DNA of 64,000 nucleotides from a bacterium (lineage in GTDB: Bacteria > 4484-113 > JAFGCY01), in contig JAFGCY010000084.1 in NCBI GenBank assembly GCA_016932385.1, positions 1 to 64,000 on the forward strand, in the 5' to 3' direction. Positions 58,584 through 64,000 of this stretch are shown here, piece by piece. Position numbers and translations under genes: made by a program. Below the pieces are notes generated by a model. The model ran no database searches. It saw only the letters and a program-made list of their open reading frames with translations, and was not told where the DNA came from. Position 1 is the stretch's first letter. Each line of letters opens with the position of its first letter.

Positions 58584-59118
58584 CAACGGACCAGCCTTGA
58601 TGGCCATATTCTGGCAGGCTGCCATGCCCCGCGCCCAGGCCGATGCGCTCAAGTTCACGGTCTATGTCGGCCTGTTCGTCCTGGTCGTAGCGATCGTCAT
58701 GTACTTCGTTTTCAAGAATCTGCGGCCGAAGACGGACAACAGCGCGACCGATAAACTGCGCGAGGAATTCGAAAAGAGCAAGGATACCCTGCTGATGGCC
58801 GCCCAGGCCCGCAAGGCGGCCCGTGAGGCCCAGGAGGGCGCTGAGCGCCAGCAGGACGCCGAAGCCGAAGAGCGCGAGATGCTGTTGAACAACGTCGATC
58901 CCGAACTGGTCTTCGGCAAGACTTGTCCTTTGAGCGGACTGGAAATGATGAACGATCAGGATCTGGTGATCGATCCTTACACCGGCCAGGGCTACCATTT
59001 CAGCTCCTTCCTCAACGACTGGCCCGCCAACCAGGAACGGCCGAAGTATATCTATCGTTATCCCCAGGGCACGATCGTGCGCTCTGACCAGATGGTCGGC
59101 AGCTTCAAAATCGGCTAG
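58573..59118 (+). CDS. membrane protein with coiled coil and conserved C-terminal domain
   Basis: Protein of 181 aa. One membrane segment (about 27-48) is followed by a charged coiled coil (about 55-115: E-E-F-E-K-S-K-D, A-A-R-E-A-Q-E-G-A-E). The compact C-terminal domain begins K-T-C-P-L-S-G-L-E-M and ends M-V-G-S-F-K-I-G. Two starts are possible, ATG 58573 and ATG 58576. AAGGAG lies 4-7 bases upstream, and both overlap the previous gene. The function is unknown; with the two preceding genes it probably forms one membrane complex. Confidence 0.7.
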   Translation: MMLSNGPALMAIFWQAAMPRAQADALKFTVYVGLFVLVVAIVMYFVFKNLRPKTDNSATDKLREEFEKSKDTLLMAAQARKAAREAQEGAERQQDAEAEEREMLLNNVDPELVFGKTCPLSGLEMMNDQDLVIDPYTGQGYHFSSFLNDWPANQERPKYIYRYPQGTIVRSDQMVGSFKIG

Positions 59119-59133
59119 CTGGATCGGCGCTGG

Positions 59134-59502
59134 CTAGTCGGCGCACTCGTCCCGGCAGGTACACGGCCCGGCACAAATCTCCAGCGGATCGGCGGTTACC
59201 GCCGGCAGGTGGCAGTCGTCGGGCAGGCAAAGCCAGCCGCAGGGATCGCAGGGCGTCACCGGTTGATGCGGGGGCGCATCCACGCAGATCGCGGCGCAAC
59301 AAGGTTCGCACGGCACGATGCATTGGTGCTCAGGCCAGTCGCAAATCGGGCGGTATTTCGCGATCACGCAGGCCGCGGTAATGATCCGGCAGCAGTCGAT
59401 GGCGGCATCCAGTTCGATGTCGCGGTCGCAATCATCCGCCGCCCAGGCTAGGCCCAGCGGCAGGAACAGGAATAACAGCAGCGTGACAGCCCCGATGCGC
59501 AT
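59134..59502 (-). CDS. secreted cysteine-rich protein
   Basis: Protein of 122 aa with a signal peptide (about 1-21, L-A-W-A-A-D). The mature chain of about 100 residues has 18 cysteines, several as C-C, P-C-x-P-C or P-C-T-C, and many prolines. I see no CxxCH heme site. Disulfide knotting or metal binding is likely, and no known family fits. ATG 59502 coincides with the predicted transcription start. Confidence 0.65.
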   Translation of the reverse strand: MRIGAVTLLLFLFLPLGLAWAADDCDRDIELDAAIDCCRIITAACVIAKYRPICDWPEHQCIVPCEPCCAAICVDAPPHQPVTPCDPCGWLCLPDDCHLPAVTADPLEICAGPCTCRDECAD

Positions 59503-59508
59503 AGGGAG

Positions 59509-59514
59509 ATTGTA
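59509..59514 (-). promoter_or_regulatory. -10 element TACAAT of the cysteine-rich protein gene
   Basis: On the minus strand the predicted +1 is the A of ATG 59502. Confidence 0.5.
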
Positions 59515-59562
59515 GCGCAGGACGGGCACCTGACGGTCAAGTCGGCGGCCGGCCGGACGTGC

Positions 59563-60324
59563 TTAAGGAACGCGGAAGTTGTCCAGAACCTCGACGACCG
59601 TGGACAGGACCATGATCCGCGAGTAAAGCTTGGAATTGCCCGGCACCAAGAACCAGGGCGCGTGCGGCGCGTCGGTTTCCTTGAACATCGCCTCGGCGTA
59701 TTTGAAATACTCATCGTACTTCTCGCGGTTGCGCCAGTCTTCCTTGGTGATTTTCCACTTCTTAAGCGGATCCTCGGTACGGGATTTAAAGCGCCTGAAT
59801 TGCTCATCCTTGTCGATGTGCAGCCAGAATTTCATCAGACAGTAGTGGTCGTCCGCCAGGTGTTTCTCGAACTGGCGGATCTCCTCTTTGGATCGCTCGT
59901 ACTCCTCCGGCGTATTGAATCCCTCGATGGGCTCGACCAGCATCCGCCCGTACCAGCTGCGGTCGAAGATCGCGATGCGTCCCTTGCTCGGCAGGCGCAG
60001 CCAGAACCGGCGCAGGTAGTGGTGCGACAGCTCCTGCGGCGACGGCGCGCCGATCGCATGCACCTCCAGGCCGCGGGGGTCGAGGAACTGCACCAGGCGC
60101 TTGATCGCCCCGCCCTTGCCGGCCGCGTCCATGCCCTCGAAGATGATCACCACGCGCATGCCGGTGTCCACGATCAAACGCTGCAGGCGTACAAGGTCGA
60201 TCTGCAATTGATACAACTGGGCATCGTATTCCTTGTGTTTTATCTTCCTGGCCAGGTCGAGATCGGCCAGTGAAAGAAGCCTGCCGGGCTTACCATTCGT
60301 GTTGTTCTTTGACTTCTTGGACAT
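59563..60324 (-). CDS. polyphosphate kinase 2 family protein
   Basis: Transfers phosphate between polyphosphate and nucleotides. PPK2 domain of 253 aa with Walker A F-E-G-M-D-A-A-G-K-G-G-A-I-K-R-L and Walker B region I-F-D-R-S-W-Y-G-R-M-L-V-E-P. The lid arginines are in R-F-K-S-R-T-E-D-P-L-K-K-W-K. A single domain of this size fits class I or III enzymes. ATG 60324 coincides with the predicted transcription start. A second PPK2 gene lies 89 bp upstream on the same strand. Confidence 0.92.
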   Translation of the reverse strand: MSKKSKNNTNGKPGRLLSLADLDLARKIKHKEYDAQLYQLQIDLVRLQRLIVDTGMRVVIIFEGMDAAGKGGAIKRLVQFLDPRGLEVHAIGAPSPQELSHHYLRRFWLRLPSKGRIAIFDRSWYGRMLVEPIEGFNTPEEYERSKEEIRQFEKHLADDHYCLMKFWLHIDKDEQFRRFKSRTEDPLKKWKITKEDWRNREKYDEYFKYAEAMFKETDAPHAPWFLVPGNSKLYSRIMVLSTVVEVLDNFRVP

Positions 60325-60330
60325 AGTGTC

Positions 60331-60336
60331 ATTTTA
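60331..60336 (-). promoter_or_regulatory. -10 element TAAAAT of the downstream PPK2 gene
   Basis: On the minus strand the predicted +1 is the A of ATG 60324. Confidence 0.5.
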
Positions 60337-60412
60337 ATGCGCCCAGTGGTAAGCGGTAACGATTTGATGAACAGTTGAGGAGAATCTAAACCAGGTTTAA
60401 TCTAGCCGGTTA

Positions 60413-61255
60413 TCAGTCGTCATCGGGTTCGTCACCGTGTTCTTCCAGCCAGCTCAACTGTTCCAGCCGGCGCGTGAACGGCGTGCCCTGGACCGGGTAG
60501 CCGCTGATCGCATCGACAACGATCTGCAGCACATTCAACCGCGCAAATAGCTTGTCGTTTCCCGGCAAAACAAACCAGGGGGCATGCGGCGCGTGGGTGG
60601 CATCGATCATCTTTTGCGCATGGTCGATATAAACATCGTACATGGCGCGGTTGCGCCAGTCTTCGGGGGTCAATTTCCACGATTTGTACGGATTGGCCAG
60701 CCGCCGCTTGAAGCGCTTGAATTGTTCCTTTTGGTCAACGTGGATCCAGAATTTCAATAGCAGGTAGTCCTCCTCGGCCAGGACCTGCTCGAAGCCGCGA
60801 ATCTGAGCCGCGGCACGCTCGTATTCCTGCGCGGTGCACAGCCCCTCGATCGGCTCCATCAGCATCCGGCTGTACCAGGAATAATCGTCGAAAATGGTGA
60901 TCCGACCCCGCTTGGGCAGACGCATCCAGTACCGGCGAAGGTAGTGGTGCGTCGTATCGACTTGGCTGGGCGGCCCCAGGCTGTGCACGCGGTAGCCACG
61001 CGGATCGAGAAACCGGGTCAGCCGTTTGATCGCGCCACCCTTTCCGGCCGCGTCCATGCCCTCGAAAACCAACAGCACGCGCAGGCCGTAATCGCCGACT
61101 TTCTGCTGCATGCGCACAATCTCCAGTAACAGACCGCGCATGCGCTCGTTGTATTCCAGGCGGCTGATCGCGGTCGTCAGGTCGACTTTGGCCAACTCCA
61201 TCTCGGAGCGGTAGCTGACCAAGGCATTGATATCTATAGCGTTGGTTTCACCCAT
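60413..61255 (-). CDS. polyphosphate kinase 2 family protein, paralogue
   Basis: Second PPK2 protein, 280 aa, with the same Walker A (F-E-G-M-D-A-A-G-K-G-G-A-I-K-R-L). The Walker B region reads I-F-D-D-Y-S-W-Y-S-R-M-L-M-E-P, with an extra residue and no Arg where the neighbour has D-R-S-W-Y. The lid region is R-F-K-R-R-L-A-N-P-Y-K-S-W-K. An N-terminal extension of about 25 residues and an acidic tail are specific to this copy. ATG 61255 coincides with the predicted transcription start, so the two kinases seem to be transcribed separately. Confidence 0.92.
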   Translation of the reverse strand: MGETNAIDINALVSYRSEMELAKVDLTTAISRLEYNERMRGLLLEIVRMQQKVGDYGLRVLLVFEGMDAAGKGGAIKRLTRFLDPRGYRVHSLGPPSQVDTTHHYLRRYWMRLPKRGRITIFDDYSWYSRMLMEPIEGLCTAQEYERAAAQIRGFEQVLAEEDYLLLKFWIHVDQKEQFKRFKRRLANPYKSWKLTPEDWRNRAMYDVYIDHAQKMIDATHAPHAPWFVLPGNDKLFARLNVLQIVVDAISGYPVQGTPFTRRLEQLSWLEEHGDEPDDD

Positions 61256-61261
61256 CGACCC

Positions 61262-61267
61262 ATATTA
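61262..61267 (-). promoter_or_regulatory. -10 element TAATAT of the upstream PPK2 gene
   Basis: On the minus strand the predicted +1 is the A of ATG 61255. Confidence 0.45.
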
Positions 61268-61331
61268 GTACGAATCTAGGTGCTGCTGAGTGAATTTCCA
61301 GTGAAGAAGGGCATTCGTTAAAACCAACCAA

Positions 61332-62849
61332 TTAGTTTTGTGGATTGTATTTCGACGCGGCCGTGCTGGGCGCCGGAGCCTGCGCATCCGATGTTTGCGC
61401 GCCAGCCAGCATTCCACTCTCATCCAGAGCCAGGACTAGGACGTTACTGACGGGCCGCTGCTCGCTTTCCGCCATATTCAGCACCTCGCCGGCCACGACG
61501 ATCGTGCTCGATCCACCGCCGTCCAAATTCATGGCGGTATACGCTCCTTCCGTCAGCAGCAAGTCGCTGAGCGCTTCCAAGGTCACGCCACCGAATCCGG
61601 CACTTTCCAGCTCCTTGACTACCGCCAGGATCAGCTGGCCGCTTCTGGTCAAAGCGACTGCCGTGCGGCTGCGCTCGCTTTTGGCGATATCGGCCCGTAC
61701 TTTGTCCTCGGCGGAACTGATGTTCACGGCACCGTTTTCGATCAACATCGGGGCGCCGCCGACGGCGCTTCTGGCCTGGACAACCTGGCCGTTCATATCG
61801 GTAATCCGCGTCTCCAGTTGTACGCTGGTTCCAGCCGGAATCTGCTGCAATGGATTGGCCTCGGGGATGATGTCCGTACCGATCAGCATCACCTCCGGCG
61901 CCAGCCACAATCCGCTCGTGCTGTAGCTGTAAAAACGCAGTTGGTTGTTTTCCAGCAGGTAATAGAACATCCCGTTCTGGGGCAGGTTTTCGATGGGATA
62001 CTTGTAGTCGTAAACGATCACTTTACCTGGCTCATACGGATAGTTTTTAGCGCTGACGGGAATGCGGCTGCCGTTGACGATCAGCGCTGTTTCCACGTTA
62101 AAGCGGCCGATCAACACCTGGCCGTCGGTGGTCACAACCATCAACGGCCGCGTTGGATAGACGCCAGTAGCGCGGATGATTCCGTCCTCGACAAGCGTGG
62201 AAAGATGCTCGCCGGCGCTGCCGAAAAAGCCGCCGTTAATAACCACGTCCGCGCCCTCGCGACGGGCGAAACTGGAGGCTTCACGGCGGCGGGTTTTACC
62301 ATCGTAGCGGTCCGCCGCGGCCGTGTACAGGCGTACCTGGGAGCCCGGGTCGATCTTCACCATATAAAGATGAAAATTGCTGTCCCGGTAGGCACTGGTT
62401 TTCTCGATCAGGCTAACCCCGGTAGCCAGTTGGATGGTCTGTTCCGAGCGCACGGAGGTGTAAAAGCGCAGGTAGTAGTTTTGTTGGTCGAAGCGGATCA
62501 ACGGCTGGACCGGCAGGTTCAGGTAAAACCCCAGTTGCAGGTTGTCGCTGGACTGATACGTGCTGATCCGAGTCAGCAGGCTGTGATCGATCTCGGCCAA
62601 CGCTGTTTTGACATCCTCCGGAACAACCAGCTTGCAACCCGTGAAGGTCAGCAGGTAACGGTCCGGATCAAAGCGGAATGCTTCAGTGTAGGCTGGCTTC
62701 GAATCGAATCCCAACCGGATATCCAGGAAATACTGCGAGTGGCTGACCACGATTTCACGTAACTCGGCCGCGCACGCGGGCCTTGCCATGGATACGATGC
62801 CTGCCGCCAATACAGCGCAGGTCAGAAGGAATGCCAGGCGTTTCACCAT
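61332..62849 (-). CDS. phosphodiester glycosidase (NAGPA/DUF2233) family protein with AMIN-like domain
   Basis: Secreted protein of 505 aa with a signal peptide (about 1-27, A-C-A-A-E). Residues about 28-140 look like an AMIN domain (L-R-E-I-V-V-S, Y-L-L-T-F-T-G), which localises proteins to peptidoglycan. The C-terminal part is a phosphodiester glycosidase domain, with V-V-I-N-G-G-F-F-G, M-V-V-T-T-D-G-Q-V and the hallmark A-M-N-L-D-G-G-G-S-S-T-I. Known relatives remove N-acetylglucosamine from phosphodiesters, so an envelope polymer is the likely substrate. I chose ATG 62849, one base after the predicted +1; ATG 62858 is in frame. Confidence 0.88.
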   Translation of the reverse strand: MVKRLAFLLTCAVLAAGIVSMARPACAAELREIVVSHSQYFLDIRLGFDSKPAYTEAFRFDPDRYLLTFTGCKLVVPEDVKTALAEIDHSLLTRISTYQSSDNLQLGFYLNLPVQPLIRFDQQNYYLRFYTSVRSEQTIQLATGVSLIEKTSAYRDSNFHLYMVKIDPGSQVRLYTAAADRYDGKTRRREASSFARREGADVVINGGFFGSAGEHLSTLVEDGIIRATGVYPTRPLMVVTTDGQVLIGRFNVETALIVNGSRIPVSAKNYPYEPGKVIVYDYKYPIENLPQNGMFYYLLENNQLRFYSYSTSGLWLAPEVMLIGTDIIPEANPLQQIPAGTSVQLETRITDMNGQVVQARSAVGGAPMLIENGAVNISSAEDKVRADIAKSERSRTAVALTRSGQLILAVVKELESAGFGGVTLEALSDLLLTEGAYTAMNLDGGGSSTIVVAGEVLNMAESEQRPVSNVLVLALDESGMLAGAQTSDAQAPAPSTAASKYNPQN

Positions 62850-62856
62850 GCTAAGC

Positions 62857-62862
62857 ATTGTA
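62857..62862 (-). promoter_or_regulatory. -10 element TACAAT of the glycosidase gene
   Basis: On the minus strand TACAAT ends 8 bases before ATG 62849, predicting a 1-base leader. Confidence 0.5.
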
Positions 62863-63066
62863 TAGCAGACGCAGTAAATTCAACCCGGTTCACAGCAAGA
62901 TTGCCATTATCAGTTAGCCACCAACTCGACTACCCCTCAGGCTTATCGCAAGGACCATGTGCGAAAGGCTAAGATAACTATCCTGAGCTACTTGCAGCGC
63001 AATGATTTTAGAACCGCTGTATACATGATATGTCATGGATGTCAATCAATAGTTTGATTTATCAGG

Positions 63067-63072
63067 TATAAT
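63067..63072 (+). promoter_or_regulatory. -10 element TATAAT of the dockerin-like lipoprotein gene
   Basis: Perfect TATAAT. The predicted +1 is about 63079, a 34-base leader that contains AAGGA and AGGTGAT. This gene is therefore of the ordinary, leadered type. Confidence 0.5.
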
Positions 63073-63112
63073 GAGCCGTATCTAATAAGCTCTCAACAAG
63101 GAACTAGGTGAT

Positions 63113-64000
63113 ATGACGCGTACATCCTATATCATAGTCGTTATGTTACTGGGTCTCAGCATCGTAAGCCTGATCGCCTGCCAGGGCGCGCCGGGTAACC
63201 GCGTTGCCATTGATCCGGCAACCGATACCTCATTATCAACAAAGCACGTCGACCTGGCGAGCGCTTTGAATTCGGTGGATGCTGCCGGCGCTCTCGACGA
63301 CCTTGATGCGGACCTGTACGCCCGCCTGAGCACTGAGCTGAAACAAGTGCTGATCGACCTCTACGGCGACGATCCGGTCGCCCGCCGCAACCGGCTGGCC
63401 GCCGCGGTACCCCCCAGCGACACCAGCCGGGCCTGGGCGCCGCAATGCACCAGCACGCTCAGCGGGGAGACGACGCTGTACTTCCGCGGACGCCATGTCG
63501 GTGACTACAACATGGACGGTTTGGTCAGCGTCAGCGATATCACTCCGCTGGGATTCCATTTCAACAAAAACGTCACGGTGGACGCCGATGGATTTCCGGC
63601 GGCAAATGACGATAACGAATGGGCCGCGGTCACGGACGGCAACGAGGACCTGCTCGTCGGGATCAGCGATATCACACCGATCGGCCAGAATTGGGACTCG
63701 CGCCTGCTGGGTTACCGCATTTACCTCGGCATCGCAGGCACCGACGAATCATTCTCTTGGGATACCGAATACCAGCCGAATCCGGACGACGCCGGGCTTC
63801 CCTACAGCCTGGCATTCAGCGACAGCCGCGAGCCGAGCCAGGTTCAGCTGTACTCGTATACGTTTACCCGGCCGGCGCTGAATCCCGGCGAGACTCTCTG
63901 GGCCCGGATTGTGCCCTTTGACGGAACCATCGAGGAAACCCCAACTGAACTTCCGGTTGTGGAGGGAGCCCACGCCCCGCAAAAGTGTCAGATCTGCCAT
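63113..64000 (+). CDS. lipoprotein with dockerin-like repeats and CxxCH motif (runs off window)
   Basis: The frame is open from ATG 63113 to the window end (296 codons, no stop). It has a lipobox S-L-I-A-C (Cys23) and a helical segment. Two calcium-loop repeats of dockerin style follow, G-D-Y-N-M-D-G-L-V-S-V-S-D-I-T-P-L-G (130-147) and D-G-N-E-D-L-L-V-G-I-S-D-I-T-P-I-G (175-191). A beta-sandwich-like part (Y-R-I-Y-L-G) comes next. The last five codons spell C-Q-I-C-H, a c-type heme site. It may therefore be a surface cytochrome with a dockerin-like module. GTGAT precedes the start. Confidence 0.75.
   Translation, partial: MTRTSYIIVVMLLGLSIVSLIACQGAPGNRVAIDPATDTSLSTKHVDLASALNSVDAAGALDDLDADLYARLSTELKQVLIDLYGDDPVARRNRLAAAVPPSDTSRAWAPQCTSTLSGETTLYFRGRHVGDYNMDGLVSVSDITPLGFHFNKNVTVDADGFPAANDDNEWAAVTDGNEDLLVGISDITPIGQNWDSRLLGYRIYLGIAGTDESFSWDTEYQPNPDDAGLPYSLAFSDSREPSQVQLYSYTFTRPALNPGETLWARIVPFDGTIEETPTELPVVEGAHAPQKCQICH

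Overview
The window is a gene-dense, high-GC bacterial chromosome segment with about 60 protein genes. I see no tRNA, rRNA, CRISPR array, insertion sequence or phage gene. The cell looks diderm: a 1,627-residue TamB-type protein, many lipobox proteins, multiheme c-type cytochromes, SlyX-like and Tat components are present. A kinase-less PASTA protein coupled to rpe and metK, and a TIGR03960-type radical SAM gene, are more usual outside Proteobacteria. I cannot name the phylum from sequence alone, and an uncultured lineage is plausible.

Layout. 1-3.9 kb: a membrane-protein family present as three modules, one gene carrying a -1 frameshift, then tyrS with an extra coiled coil. 4-10.8 kb: a Hsp100/Clp ATPase, a CocE-type hydrolase, a tetraheme lipoprotein and an SH3-like membrane protein. 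10.8-19.8 kb: ruvC and ruvA separated by two secreted paralogues of unknown family, a lipoprotein, a D,D-carboxypeptidase, an acidic membrane protein and an M42 peptidase. 19.8-28.5 kb: a UvrD/PcrA helicase with an inserted acidic loop, rimO, a RocB-like M20 peptidase and membrane or secreted proteins. 28.6-32.4 kb: a three-gene respiratory operon (HybA-like iron-sulfur protein, HybB/NrfD-like quinone-site protein, 23-heme lipoprotein). A 0.5-kb AT-rich regulatory region follows. 32.9-37.7 kb: a signalling block of sigma-70 factor, CHASE2 adenylate cyclase, STAS and HDOD proteins. 37.9-46.2 kb: tatB-tatC, a decayed chimeric gene, a metal ABC transporter, metK-rpe-PASTA, a CAP protein and small proteins. 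46.2-56.2 kb: TamB, an MFS sugar-type transporter, a SlyX-like protein, a radical SAM protein and a lipoprotein. 56.3-64 kb: a thioesterase, a translationally coupled three-gene envelope module, a cysteine-rich secreted protein, two polyphosphate kinases (PPK2), a phosphodiester glycosidase and a dockerin-like lipoprotein that reaches a CxxCH heme motif exactly where the window ends.

The most striking window-wide property is promoter architecture. At 21 genes on both strands a TANNNT-type -10 hexamer ends 7 to 10 bases before the start codon, with no Shine-Dalgarno sequence, which predicts leaderless mRNAs. A second class of genes has ordinary Shine-Dalgarno sites. Internal operon genes are usually coupled by 1-8 base overlaps.
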